DNA of 64,000 nt from Lantana camara (GCA_037501455.1 CM074861.1:34240001-34304000); one strand, 5' to 3'; positions 10,371 through 23,300 are shown, counted from the stretch's first letter. Numbers and translations: made by a program. The notes: generated by a model from the sequence alone, not told the origin.

Positions 10371-13300
10371 TTAAAATGACCTCTTGAACATCCTTCCTTC
10401 AGAGTCTATAGAAAACCGAGGGGCCTTGTTTCTAATTTTCCGAGCCTCTACCTTGTCAGTGGGACAAACACCATCTTTAAGAAATCTGATGATATCATCA
10501 AGCCAACATGGCTCGTGCGGATCAATCATAGCGACCACCTCCCTGGCAATTCTCTCCTTGATCAAAGGCTCTTCCGTTCTAAGGAACGTGACCGAACGCT
10601 CAGAAGTGCCTTCCAACGCCGAAGCAAATTTAGATTGAGCGTCAGCACGCTCGTTCTCTGCTCGTGGGACTTGGAGTAGATGGAATTCTTTGAACTTCCC
10701 AATGATTTCCCTGGCTTTGCTCAAGTACTGCACCATGGTGGTTTCTCGAGCCTCATAAGTTCCTTCAATCTGGCTCGCTATTAACTGTGAATCAATATAA
10801 GCAGTAATTCTGGAAGCTCCGTTCTGAAAAGCAATTTTCAATCCTTGTATCAGGGCTTCATACTCTGCCTCGTTATTGGTGACTTGAAAATCCAACCTGA
10901 TTGCAAAGTCTAACTCAATCTCATTGGGGTCTCTAAGGGTTACCCCTGCTCCTCCCCCTTGAGAGGTTGAGGAACCATCCGTGTGCAGGACCCACAGCCC
11001 CTCGTTCTCTGGAGCGGGTTCTAAACCGAAGCGTTCCACCAGCAAATCTGCTACAATCTGCGCTTGAATAGCGGTTCTAGGCTCGAAACTCAAGTCGAAC
11101 TGACTCAACTCAATGGCCCACTTTATCAGTCTTCCTGACACATCTGGTTTAGATAACACTTGTTTCAAAGGCTGATCAGTAAGGACCGTTATTGAGTGCA
11201 CCTGAAAGTAAGGCCTCAATCGCCTTGATGCATTGATGAGGGCAAACACAAATTTCTCGATTTCCAAATACTTCTTCTCTGCCCCTTGTAACGTTTTGCT
11301 CAAATAATAAGCAGGCAAGTGCTTACGTTCCCGTACGGCTATCAGTACCGCGCTCGTTGCCTCGGTCGAAAAGGAGAGCTATATAAATAGCCTTTCACCT
11401 TCAACGGGTTTGGTTAGAAGTGGAGCGCTCGAAAGGTAAGCCTTCATGTCCTGCAGTGCTCTTTCACACTCCTCAGTCCAAGCAAAATTTCGTGCGTTTC
11501 TCAAAATCTTGAAGAAAGGAAGGTTTCTGTCTGCCGAGCGTGAAATGAACCTGTTCAGGGAAATGATTTTTCTCACTAGCACTTGCACTTCTCGGAGGTT
11601 TCGAGGGGAGGGGATTTCCAAGATAGCCTTGATTTTCTCAGGGTTGGCTTCAATTCCCCTCTGACTGACCATGTAGCCTAAAAAATTTCCCCCTCGTACT
11701 CCAAAAGTACACTTTGAAGGATTCAATTTCATCCCATATTGGCGCAAAATGGAAAAAGTGCGCTTGAGATCTTCCAGATGCGAGCCCTGACGCTCGCTTT
11801 TGACAATCATATCGTCAACGTAAACCTCTATGGATCCCCCATTTTCTTTCTCAAACATCTTATTGACAAGACGCTGGTAAGTGGCTCCTGCGTTCTTGAG
11901 CCCAAAAGGCATGACTAGGAAACAGTATATCCCTAGGTGGACGACAAATGAAGTTTTGGGGAGGTCCTCTGGCGCCATAAAGATTTGATAGTACCCCTAG
12001 AAGGCGTCCATCATGCTCATGAGTTCACAGCCAGCGGTCGAATCCACCAATTGGTCTATTTTGGGCAATGGGTAAGGATCCTTAGGGCAAGCCTTGTTAA
12101 GATCAGTAAAATCATTGCACATGCGCCATTTGCTTGCGCTCTTGGGCACCAACACCACGTTGCACAACTATTCTGGGTACAAGATGGGCTCAATGTACTG
12201 AGCCTCCAGAAGCTTGTTAACTTCTTCCTCAATAACTCTTTTCCGAAATCCGTGTACATCCCGCTTCTTTTGCTTTATGGGCTTAAACGAGGGATCCACG
12301 TTGAGCCTGTGGACTATGACGCTCCGGTCAATCCCTGTAAGGTCAGATGCCTTCCATGCAAAGACGTCAATGTTTTCTCTGAGAAAGTCAATCATCATAA
12401 TCTGCGAGGGCCCAGAGAGGTTGGACCCAATCTGAGTAGTCTTATCCTTATTTCCTGGTTCTAGCTCAATACTAAGGAATTTTTCTGAGGGCTCAATCCT
12501 TACTTCTGGACGGGGAAGCTCGAGCGCCCTCTTTTTTCCTGTCAAGCGCCCATCCTCAAGGGGCTCGTCACCCTCACGCTCGTCTCCCTCTGAGGAGGAT
12601 TCTTCCACTGTTCCTGGTGGAGCGCTTTCGAGGGAGCCTTTGGCGCTGGGATCTTTCTTCTTATTCTTTTTCTTGTTCAACTTGGCCCTCTTGCGCATGG
12701 GACCATCCTCATCTAGATTAGGAAAGTCAGCGAATTTCTTGGTGGACCCGATTTGGAAAGTTTTCTCAGCCTTAGGCCTTCTGAGGGACAGCATGTAACA
12801 TTCCCAGGCCTCTCGCACGTTGCACAATACTTCTCCAACGCCCTCAGTGGTGGGGAACTTTATTTTTTGGTGGTAGGTGGAGATGATAGCTTTGAAATCA
12901 ACAAGGGTTGGACGCCCAATTATGATGTTATAGGGAATATCGATCTCCACCACTGCATATGTAACCATGAGCGTTTTGCTCTGTGGGGCTAGGCCGAATG
13001 AAGTGGCAAGGCGAATTTGCCCTCGTGGGACAATCTCCGAACCTCCAAAGCCAATGAGGGCTGTTTTGAGAGGTTCGAGCGGGATGTTGGCATTCATCTT
13101 TTGGAACGTAGTGTAGGGCAAAACATTAACAGAGCTTCCACTATCCACTAACACCCTCTTTACAACGTGATTGTGGACATCTACGCTAACCACCATGGGG
13201 CAGTGAGAGGTTTCACTGTCCCCATGGGGTGTTACAATGTGCCCTAAGTCCCTATCGTCAAATCCCATTACATCATTCTCTTTTGAGCGTTGACCACTTG

Positions 13301-13424
13301 CCTCCTGAATGGCGTAGATAGATTTGGGCATTGATGGGCGTTGGTCATAACTCCGGACGTACCGTCGCCGGGCAGCGTTAGAGTCTCCACCAGAGGACCC
13401 TCCTGCTATCATGTCGATAACCAC
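10371..13424 (-). pseudogene. protease, reverse transcriptase and dual RNase H of element B
   Basis: Protease shows the active-site VDSGSSVNVLP near 13145. After a charged linker, reverse transcriptase follows with FTDLNKACPKDPYPLP and the catalytic YVDDMIVKS near 11820. The polymerase-linked RNase H region is followed by a second RNase H (HTDGSSTSQGGGAG near 10985, NNEAEYEAL, YIDSQLIASQ, ENERADAQSK), with acidic residues in the expected order. A second, archaeal-like RNase H is a known mark of Tat elements. Nonsense codons cut the frame near 12166 (TAG, likely from Trp), 11992 (TAG) and 11376 (TAG), with another stop near 10370. Confidence 0.9.
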
Positions 13425-15444
13425 AAAAGGGATATTTTCTTGCTCAGGAGCCTTTCATTTGCCCCGATGGCTACTCTCCGTGGGGCCTCGCCTCCGTGGG
13501 CTTCTAGAACGCGACGGGCTCCTTCTTCTCTCCCCGGTGCGCTCGTTACAGTGTTCATCATAACGCTCCAATATCCTGACAAATTCTTTCAGGTGGCCCC
13601 CAGCGATGAGTCTTTAGATTTCTGTCTCCAGTTGGCGGCATTCATTCGTGCCGTGCCCCTTCTGCTTGTGGAAAGCACAGTATTTGTTCGAGCGCCTCAG
13701 GGCCTCTGTTTCCCTCATCTTGACGGGTCTCTTGAAGAGTTTCTTATCAGAGAGGTTATAAACCTCTGAGTTCGGCCGGGTGAGTGGGATGCGCTCGAAA
13801 CGTCGAGGGGGTAGGGGCGATCTCTTGCGTTCCTGGTGACGCTCCTTTTTAACAATGACTTCCCGGCCCCGCTCCGGGTGGCGCTCGTTCCTTGCTGGGC
13901 TGTGATGCCGGGGTCCATTCGTCCCATACATATCTTCGAGCACGAAGAACGGCTCGGCAACTTCCCTTAAGGCCATGAACATTCCTGGCCTTCTCTCCAC
14001 AATGGCATTAGTAAACTTCTTGCTCACATACTGTTTGTGATCCACAGCCTGAAAGAGCACTGGGATCAAGAAATCCATGGACGGCCTCTCCACCTGCAAG
14101 ATCTCCTTGTTGAAGCGGTCAAAGAACGAGCGAAGAGACTCATTCTTGCCTTGCACTATGTTGTAAAGGGCAGTGCGCAGTGACTGGAGCCTTCAAAGAA
14201 TTGAAGTGGTTGAGGAATGCGTCGGCCAACTCTTGATATGAATGTATCGAGCGTGGCGGCAGTCGCTTGTACCATTCCTGAGCCATTCCCACCATGGAAG
14301 TGACGAAGACTTTGGCCCAGTAGTTGCTCGAGTGGTCGTATAGGTGCATCAAATGCAGAAAATGATCCAAGTGTTCAGCTGGATCAGTTGTTCCGTCATA
14401 GCGATTGACGGAAGTGGGGATTCTGGTCATTCCTGCTTGGGCCATCAGAACTTCTTCCACGAGGGGAGAGCCCCTCGCCAGGGGATGATACTCATAGGTG
14501 CAGAAGTTCTCCTCTTGCTCGTTACGGTGGGGGACCCGTAGCTGGCGGTCTTTGTGACGAGCGTCTCTGGCATCGGCTCGTTCATCCCTGCTGTGGGAGA
14601 TCTGAGACCGCGCTCGAGAGAGCTGTCCAACCATGTCCTTTAAACCCTGCAGCTGGTCTTGCACAGCCGCAAGGATATTAGGATTAACATCTCCTTCTTT
14701 GTCCCCTTGCTTGGTGGCTCGGGAAGCCCTTTTGGAGGCATGAGAGTCCCCTTCATTTTCGTTGACTCTTTCCTTGGGCTCTCTGTTCCTGTCCACAGGG
14801 GGACGCTCGTTGTCGCCTTGGTGGGGCGTCTCTTTGGTTGGCGGTTGTGGCGGTTGTGCCCTTAGGACGGCCTGAGCCTCCCTGAGCGGGTAAGTTTGCA
14901 GTCCGCCCAAAGGAGCGGCAGTTTGAGTGGCCTGCCCAGAGGGGAAGTACATGGAATGGAATCTTTCCCATACCCCCTCGGCCGCCTGAACCTCACACTG
15001 GGCGTACAGAGCCCTCAACTGTTGAGGAGTTAGAGAGGGTAACTCCACCCCTTCAATCTCCCGGGGGTTCACCACCGGGAGCTGGATCTGGCCGGCATGA
15101 TAAGGCTGAACCGGCGGCATCATGACGGTGGGGGTAAGCGTGTAACCCGGTGGCGGCATCATGTAGGACTGCCCTCCTGGGTTCACGTAGGTAGGAATCC
15201 ATGGGTTTTGAGGAGGCTGAGGAAGGGTGGGAAGAGAGGCATCTCCCACGGTGCTAGAAACTGGCGGTGCTGGCAGCGCTGGTGGTGGAATTGTAGATTC
15301 TGCAAGGGGAGTCACGCCTCCGGCAGGTGGTGCTCCTCTAGCGGCGACGGAAGGAGGCGGTGCTCCGCCAGCCGCGACGGAGGAAACGACAATATTGGCA
15401 TCGTGAGAACCTCCTCCCACAGCACCTGATCTCGTAGCAACCAT
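13425..15444 (-). pseudogene. gag of element B, frameshifted
   Basis: The structural capsid protein. The ATG at 15444 (MVATRSGAVGGG) lies just inside the primer site; an upstream in-frame extension runs into the LTR and is rejected. A long Pro/Ala/Gly-rich N-terminal part is followed by the retrotransposon gag core (EWYKRLPPRSIHSYQELADAF). A frameshift near 14160 moves on to QGKNESLRSFFDRFNKE. The C-terminal metal-binding motif is YCAFHKQKGHGTNECRQLE, a Cys-His-His-Cys knuckle. A TAA follows near 13614 and a TGA near 13456 in the same frame before protease. Confidence 0.88.
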
Positions 15445-15510
15445 AGTTGAAAAGATTCTGGGTATTTGCTTTTCTACTAGCAGAAAGGAAGAAATGAGTT
15501 GAAATATGGT

Positions 15511-15528
15511 TTCCCACAGACGGCGCCA
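15511..15528 (-). promoter_or_regulatory. primer binding site of element B
   Basis: TGGCGCCGTCTGTGGGAA on the - strand, 4 nt inside the 5' LTR. The first nine bases fit the 3' end of plant tRNA-Asp. The remainder does not fit that tRNA well but is identical in element C (50234-50251). Confidence 0.8.
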
Positions 15529-15532
15529 AAAA

Positions 15533-16136
15533 TGATGGGTCTGAATAGGGGTACAGAGTCCAATCACTTTAGAATTTATTTAAGTAAGGAAACCACTGGA
15601 GGATCGCTGGGAATGATGGGGGTTCTACCTGCTAGGACAAACACACAAACAAAGTCAGAAGGCCAAGCTGGGGGAACTGGGGGTGATACCCAGTTTGGCT
15701 CTCTGACGCTCAAGTCAGATGAAGATCTGAAAGAGAAAGTATGCTAAGTATGAAGTTGCTGTAATGGAAGGTGCTTACAGTGGAGAAGATGAACTCTCGT
15801 ATTTATAGTTGAGGGTCAGGGACCTTTTGGTCATTTACACCGTGTGGTCCTGGCCGAATGTTGCCCTAACACGTGGTATTGCGAGAGAAACCTAGGAGGA
15901 ATCTTCTCTGCAAAGGCTGGTGAAAGGTGGTGTGGGCAACAGTGGTAGGTGCGCGGGCATGTACGATGTGTCAGAGAGCCGTTTTGGGGGTTGGTAACGA
16001 GGGCTTAAGAGCGCGCTTGTGTCAACCAAAAGCCTTGGAGGCCAAGAAATCCGCTAGGGGATGAGGGCCAAGGCTTGTGTAAGGAGTTGAAGGGGAAGCC
16101 TCACTGAGGGAGTGTAGCGGTCGAAGAGGGCCTCCC
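15533..16136 (-). repeat. 5' LTR of element B, outer-left piece
   Basis: Starts TGATGGGTCTGAATAG like the other LTR and stops at the Copia-1 insertion. With 26234-26458 it rebuilds an 829-bp LTR, the same length as 3823-4651. Confidence 0.93.
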
Positions 16137-17282
16137 TGTTAGGAATAGTGCCCTAGAAAGCCGATTGTATATCCGCTTTGTGCTTTTCCTTATTGTAATC
16201 ACAGACAATCTTTGAATGAAATAACGAATTGAGGCAACACTTCTTTATATGCTCTTGTTTGGTATGCGTTTACTTTATCTGTGCATATAAGAGAACTCCC
16301 CTAATCCTGATGACTTTAGGACTCTACCATTTAGGTGAAATGGTTCATGAAACGAGCCCTATATCACATAAGTCATGATTAGTAAAATACTCCAAGCCGA
16401 TGAGTCCTACAGACAGTGGGAGTGTCAACCTGACTCCTCTAAGGCTTGCTTGTGGGATCACGCCCTTAAGAAGGACCACCTTGTTTCATGGAGGTGCAAA
16501 GTGTATAGTTGATACGTGCGTGATACATGAGGGTGCTTACTTTAATAAGTAAGTTCACTGAGGTGCCCCGTGTGAGAACATTCCTAAATGGGAGAGGAAG
16601 TTTCTATTTCAGGAAATGGAAACTTCCAGATTAGGAAATATCTCACGAGTCATTGATGTGATTAATTGATCCTTAGACTTGAGGTTCCTTGTCACTTTAT
16701 GAGTTAACTCTGTAGTCTTAGGTATAAGCTTTAAAGGGTGTCGCCTTAGACAACTGATTCAAGGCTTATGCTGGGGTTGCACAAGTGATTCATGAAAGCG
16801 AATGAGAATCAAGAAAGGACCTACACTTGCATTTGCAAGGTGATCTCGTATTGTGTAAGTCATTCATATGCCATATGGAGTCCTTGGCCAAGGCAGTAGA
16901 TCAAGACATCAAGAAAAGGGTTTCTTGGATTGAGATCAAATGGATATGAAATGCACTTAGCTTTAAGACCGGATTATTAGGGTTCTGATTATTCCCTTGC
17001 CCTAGATCTTGGTTGAGAGATAGTAAGTAGGAGGATTGTATCTCACATGAATCAATGACTTAAAGGTTCTGTCGAATCCGAACATTCCAATTCAGCTAGG
17101 GGTTAAACACCTGTTGCTAGACTATGGTCGTTTAATCTGTGGACTGATTAATTAATTAGTGAATTAATTAATTGGGGTCACTGCTAACTGAATTGAGAAC
17201 CTAGAGGGTCACACACAACAACTTGGTTACATGAGTTGAGGCTTGAAAATGATTAAACGAGTTAATCGGGCCAAGAGGGTTC

Positions 17283-17355
17283 CACACGTGTGAAGTCACA
17301 CGTGTGGCTCGCGTGAGTGACACGTGTCACTGTGACACGTGTCACACACGTGTGT
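17283..17355 (+). promoter_or_regulatory. cluster of five G-box (CACGTG) motifs
   Basis: Five CACGTG hexamers, mostly within longer palindromes such as GACACGTGTC, in about 70 bp of the LTR, some 340-400 bp upstream of the TATA box. CACGTG is the core of plant G-box/ABRE sites bound by bZIP and bHLH factors. The role here is inferred. Confidence 0.5.
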
Positions 17356-17689
17356 ATATATATATATTATATATATATTAAATAATTAATTAGTTAATTA
17401 TTTAATAGACTTTGGTTTAATTTTGAATTAAAAAGAAAGTCTAATTTTGGAGAAAATAATCTAGTTAATTAATTACGAATTAATTAATTAGATAAAAATA
17501 AGTTATTTATTTTATAATAAATAAAGTATAAAATTATCCAAAAATAGTTTGGATATTTTTAGCTCTCTTAAAAGTTGACTTGAATTAGAATTCAAAGTCA
17601 AAGTTGAAAATACTTGATGATCAAGTAATAGGAGAGAGGGACCAAAATCCTAGCCCATAAAGGACTAGGAATTTCGGCACCCCCCTCCC

Positions 17690-17697
17690 TATAAATA
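17690..17697 (+). promoter_or_regulatory. TATA box of the Copia-1 5' LTR
   Basis: TATAAATA in CCCTATAAATAGGGG. The same box is in the 3' LTR at 25835-25842. Confidence 0.65.
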
Positions 17698-18085
17698 GGG
17701 GAGCTCGAGCTCCTTATGGAGCTAATAGACAATTCTTGGTTCATGTGTTGAACACCTTCCCTTCTCCAAGATTAAATTAAACCCTAGGTTAAGCCTAAAC
17801 ACTAACTAGAGAACTAGCATCCTTACTAGTTAGATTGTGATCAAGTTGGTGGACTTTCTCTAGAGACTTCAAGTTAGAAGTTTGAAGATTCGAGCTTTAC
17901 CAAAGGAGAGGGGATCAAGCCGCGAGAAGAGCGTTCTTGGGTGGCTTGAAACGCTTCAAGAAAGAACAAAAGAAAAGTAAGTTTTCTATCTTTACGAATT
18001 TGGTTACACGATTGCGAGTTCAAGGTCCTTTTGTTGGGAAAATTTTTTAAATTCCGCTGCTTTCTGATTCGTGATTTCCAACAAG

Positions 18086-18098
18086 TGGTATCAGAGCC
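18086..18098 (+). promoter_or_regulatory. primer binding site of Copia-1 (iMet tRNA)
   Basis: TGGTATCAGAGCC, 2 nt after the 5' LTR; the usual initiator-methionine tRNA site of plant copia elements. Confidence 0.95.
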
Positions 18099-20362
18099 AC
18101 CTCGTTAATCGTGTTTCTGATTCGTCTCAATTATTATGAATTTGGTAGAAATTCTTAGGCTTAGATGCGAATTAGGTATTCATGAGTTCTTTTAGAAAGC
18201 CTGAAATACGAAACTGTAATTTTTCCTGAATTTCTAAAACTGTTTTTGAAAATTGTTTTAGTTGAAATTTATCAAAATCGAATTTTTTAATTTTGGATTG
18301 AATTGGTTTCGAGAAACCTAGACACGAAACGAGACGCGAAACAAACGCGCGGGATTGGGACGTGCCAATGTGTAGCATGCCCCAGGCCTGAGCGCGCACG
18401 CCGCCCAGCCCCTCCCACAACCGCGCGGGAGCCATCCCGGGCGTGCCTAGGCACGCCCGCCCAGTCCGTCCCGCAACCGCGCGGGACGCCTGCACAGGCC
18501 GCCTAGTCGCGGCCGGTGCTGCTGCGCGCGGCGCGCGCATGATGCACGTCCAGGGTGCGCACGCGAGCGGCAACTGCCGCGCGCTATGCGTGCTGCTGGC
18601 GCGCGTCCGCGCGCGCTGCTGCGCGGCGGTGTCTCACGCGGCTGCGCCCTTTTTGGGCTCGTTTTCGTGTTTCGTGTTTTTCGTGTTTTCGGTCCTTAAA
18701 ATCCCGATTTAATTTTATTTTAATTTTATCTTTTAAAATCAGTTTTGCTAAAATAAAATTATTTTAAAATTTTGATTAAATTGGGATTTTTGAGAAATTA
18801 AAGCGATTTGGATTTTGGGAAAATTATGAATTTTATTTTCTGAAAATAATGAAAGAATAAAATTATTAATTTTGGAAATTAATTGGAATTTTATTGGTTT
18901 ATTGTTTTTCGGGTTTTATTGAAAAGGCTCTTGAACAAGAATTGCATCTAAGTCGTGTTTTAAGTCATTAGGACTTGAAACGAGAATTTTAATTTATTGG
19001 TAAAATTTAAATTCTTGCAAAAGCATGTTAGGTGATCATGGGTTTAGATCTATGTATGGTTTTAATTTATGCACATGGATGGTTTAAATTGGGGTTGGAG
19101 CCCTATAGTTGCGTTTTTCAATTGAGGTTGGAGCCTCACTTATGTGCGTACTGTTATGTGATTTATTATGTGGCTTTCCATATTACTGTTTTTAAGGCCG
19201 GGGTATGCCCCGTGTAATTGTCTAAGGCCAATATGAAGATTGAGCCTTATTACTTTATGTCTTTTTCTTTTTATTGTAATTTGAGAGTAGAGATAGGTGG
19301 TGAGGTTTTATTTTCATTTTGGAGACAATGCACCCATGGAGTAAGATGGACCACATTCAAGTAACAAGGAGGCCATAAGTGAAGACCCCTCAAAATGTTA
19401 GGGAGGGGAATCTCAATTGTTAAATGTAACAGAGATAGGGCTCGTATTTTGTTACCGCTTTCCCTTATGTGATTTAAACTGTTTATGTGGCATGTATGTT
19501 AGAACTTGTGATTGTGGAGTGGCTCCCACATATCACGCATAAGATAGGTAGAACCCATGATCATTACATGTTAGTATCATGCTAGGACATGTTATCTGTT
19601 TATGTGCTTGTTTGATATGCATTTAAGTGTACTTGCATTAATCAAGACTAATAAAATTGGATAACATATATGTTGGTGAGGTCGAACCGGACGACTCTCC
19701 GGTTGATTCGAAAATTCCCATTAAATATTAAGCTAATTTCGAACAAATAGGTGTTTAATTCGAGATGCAAATTTTGAATTAAATTCCTAGCATTCCATCA
19801 ATAGGTTTTAAGTTTAGTAAGTAAAGCTAGTTATTGTCCGCGAGTCGTGGGATAGCTAGTGGAGCTTATTAGTTCTTAGTTACCTAATTAATCATTTTAA
19901 ATGATCAATATTTCGTGGTCAATTTTAGCAAGGGCGATGTCCGCGAGTCGTGGGTCGTTCGAACTAAGTTTTGGTCATGATCTTATGATTGATGGGTCTA
20001 GCTTAACGCCTAAGTAAATATGGATGTCGCACGAGTCGTGGGTCCATATTGAAAGATAGGTGATGCAAAAACAATTACTAAGAGTTCTAAAGGTGTTAGA
20101 ATTGGTAAGTTGTACCTACCTAGGGTTCTTACTTAGAATGTCCGCGAGTCGTGGGTTCGAGGTAAAATGCCTAGGATCTTAGTACCCATTGGGAAACGTG
20201 TTCCTCTTAGATCTTTGGGAATTCTAGATCTTTGAAAAACAGTCAGAGCTACATTAGATTAAAGACCTTATCTTTTGTATATCGTTATAATTCAGCATGC
20301 TCACTAGTTCTCTGTTTTACCATTTAGGTCGTAGATTCTGTGATTCTCTATGTGTTTTTGAA
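18099..20362 (+). other. leader of Copia-1: GC-rich block and fourfold motif
   Basis: 2.26 kb between primer site and gag ATG with no gene. A strongly GC-rich block lies at about 18340-18660, in otherwise AT-rich sequence. Near the 3' end the core CGAGTCGTGGG occurs four times, inside TGTCCGCGAGTCGTGGG at 19835, 19938 and 20139 and TGTCGCACGAGTCGTGGG at 20025. The Copia-2 leader has both features in the same order. Confidence 0.8.
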
Positions 20363-23300
20363 ATGGCAACCAAAAACCCTCTTGTATCGATCCTCGAGTC
20401 AAACAAGTTGACTGGTCCCAACTATTCTGATTGGCTGAGGAATCTAAAAATCATTTTAGATTCTGAGAAGAGAACTTATGTTCTCTTCGAAGGGGAGCCT
20501 AGTCCCGAAGGGGAGGCTCCCACTCGGGCCGAGCGGGACGCGATTCAGAAGTGGAAGGATGATAATCTCCAAGCCCGTTGCCTTATGTTGGCTAACATGT
20601 CTCCGGACTTGCAAAGGTAACATGAGGCCATGGAATTTGCTTGGGAGATTTACGACCACTTAGAGCAACTTTACCGTCCTCATGAACGTGTTACAAGGTA
20701 TAACACTTCAAAGGAATTGTTCCACTTGAGAATGAGGGAAGGTTCAAGTGTCCATGAATATGGACTCAAGTTTCTTGCCCTTACTGAGAAACTTGCTTCC
20801 ATGGACATGCCACTGACAGATGAGCTTTCAGTGGATTTGTTGCTAGCTTCGCTCCCACCATCATTCAACCCATTTGTCCTTAACTTCAACATGAATCATG
20901 CTGGTGCTACTGTAGCTGAGCTGATTAGTCAGCTTGTGACTGCTGAAAGCACGATCAAGAAGGACAATAAGGTTTTGATGGTGAATGCTCCATCTTCCTC
21001 TTCTGGGCCTTCTAAAGGTAAGGGCAAGAAAGCCCAAAAGAAGAAGAAGAAACCCCTTAGGCCCACTGGTGGCATTTCGAAGGGGAAGGCCCAAAAGAAG
21101 AAGCGTGATCAGAAAGAGGATGTTTGCTTCCATTGTGGCAAAGCGGGACATTGGAGGAGAAACTGCCCAGAGTACAAGGCTACTCTAAAGAAAGGTATCT
21201 TTCTCGTTGAAGTAAATCTTTCTATTAATTCTAGTTCTTGGGTACTTGATACCGGTTGTGGAACTCATATCTGTAATGATGTACAGATGCTAAGTGAAGT
21301 CCAACAACTCAAAGAAGGAGAATGTGTCTTGAAGATCGGCGATGGCTCAAACGTTGAAGCTCGAGCTTTAGGCACAATTAGATTAGATTTAGGTAGTTTT
21401 GAGTTAGTATTAAATAAAGTCCTTTATGTACCGAGCATTATTCGTAATATAATTTCAGTTCCAATATTAGATTGTGAAGGTTATGAAACTTATATTAAGA
21501 ATGGTAAATACTTTATCAAACGGAACAACTCTTCCGTTCATATCGGTACTCTAAGTAATGGACTTTACCTAACTCAAAATATCAATATTATGAATATACA
21601 ACGAGAAACAAAGCGTAAGAGAGATGACAAAGTTTCAGCTCCCTTATGGCACGCTAGATTAGGACACATTTCCAAGAACAGAATTAGCAAGATAAACACT
21701 TTAGGATCATTCTCTGAAAATGATCTCAAAGAGTTGACTTCTTGCAAATCCTGTCTCAAAGGAAAGATGTCTAAAGTTCCTTTTAAAGGAACTGTGGAAC
21801 GTGCCACTAAGGTTTTGGATTTGATCCATACTGATGTTTGTGGACCGCTTAGTGTAAGCACTAGAAACAATCATCAGTACTTCATAACCTTTACTGATGA
21901 CTTTAGTCGGTATGGTTATGTATACTTAATGAAGTATAAATCTGAAGCTTTTGTGAAATTCTTAGAATTTCAAAAGGAGGTTGAGAACCAAACTGGTCAC
22001 AAGATCAAAGCACTTCGATCTGATCGAGGAGGCGAATATCTTAGTGAAGAATTCCTTAGTCATCTCAAAGATAATGGGATTATCTCTCAGTGGACTCCTC
22101 CAGGAACTCCTCAGCTTAATGGAGTTTCTGAGAGAAGGAATCGAACCCTACTTGATATGGTTCGTTCCATGATGAGTTTCACTGACTTACCACCTTCTTT
22201 CTGGGGTTATGCCCTAGAAAGTGCAGCAACGATTCTGAATCTAGTTCCCTCTAAGTCAGTCCCCAAGACGCCCTATGAAATGTGGCATGGTAAAATCCCT
22301 AGTTATTCTTACTTAAGAATTTGGGGTTGTCCTGCTTACGTGAAGAAGACAGTGGGAGATAAGTTAGAATCTCGTTCTAACTTATGCTACTTTGTAGGTT
22401 ATCCTAAGGAATCCATAGGATACTATTTCTATGATCAATCTGAGCAAAAGGTGTTTGTTTCCAGAAATGCCACTTTTCTTGAGGAACCGTTCCTTAAAGA
22501 AAAGAAAGGCAAGATCATAGAATTAGAAGAAGTACAAGGTGACCCCAAACCACCCACTAAAGAAACGTCCCACTCTGATCAACCACAACCAATCACGAAT
22601 TTCGATACACATGTAAATCCTCCTCTAAGGCGTTCTGAACGCACTCCTAGACAGCCGGAGAGATGGTATGGATTCTTCCATGAAATCTCTCAAAAGGATA
22701 ATGATCCTTTAACATATGAGGAGGCACTTTCAGATTCTGACTCTGAACAGTGGATAGAAGCCATGAAATCCGAAATGGATTCCATGAACTCCAAGTTTGG
22801 ACCTTGGTAGATTTGCCTGATGGGGTCAAACCCATAGGTTGCAAATGGATCTTTAAGAGAAAGCTTGGAGTTGATGGAAGCATTGCAGCCTACAAAGCAA
22901 GACTGGTTGCAAAAGGATTCACTCAGAGACCCGGCGTGGATTTTGATGAAACCTTTTCACCAGTTGCAATGCAAAAGTCTATTCGGATCATGCTTGCCAT
23001 TGCTGCATATTATGACTATGAGATATGGCAAATGGATGTGAAAACTGCCTTTCTCAATGGTGACATTGACAAAGACATTTATATGGAGCAACCCATAGGT
23101 TTCACATTCAGTGGGAGTGAGCAAAAGGTTTGCAAACTCTAAAGATCAATCTATGGATTGAAACAGGCTTCTAGGAATTGGAACATTCGATTTGATGAAT
23201 CGGTCAAAGCGTTTGGATTCATCCAAATTTCGAATGAATCATGTGTGTATAGAAAGGAATTGGAGACCTCAGTGCAATTCTTAGTACTTTATGTTGATGA

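Larger units (their letters stand above)
16137..18083 (+). repeat. 5' LTR of Copia-1
   Basis: 1947 bp starting TGTTAGGAATAGTGCCC and ending TTTCCAACA. It holds five CACGTG hexamers at 17283-17355, a TA tract, and TATAAATA at 17690. The 3' LTR is 24296-26228. Related LTRs occur at 35371-37356, 43642-45650, 46932-49404 and 52307-54218. Confidence 0.95.

Noticed and set aside
15445..15567. longer gag start reaching into the element B LTR
   Set aside because: It would read through the primer site and LTR end; the ATG at 15444 just inside the primer site is the likely start.
18172..18712. Ala/Arg-rich ORFs on both strands
   Set aside because: They come from the GC-rich leader block of Copia-1; no domain, and not kept in Copia-2.
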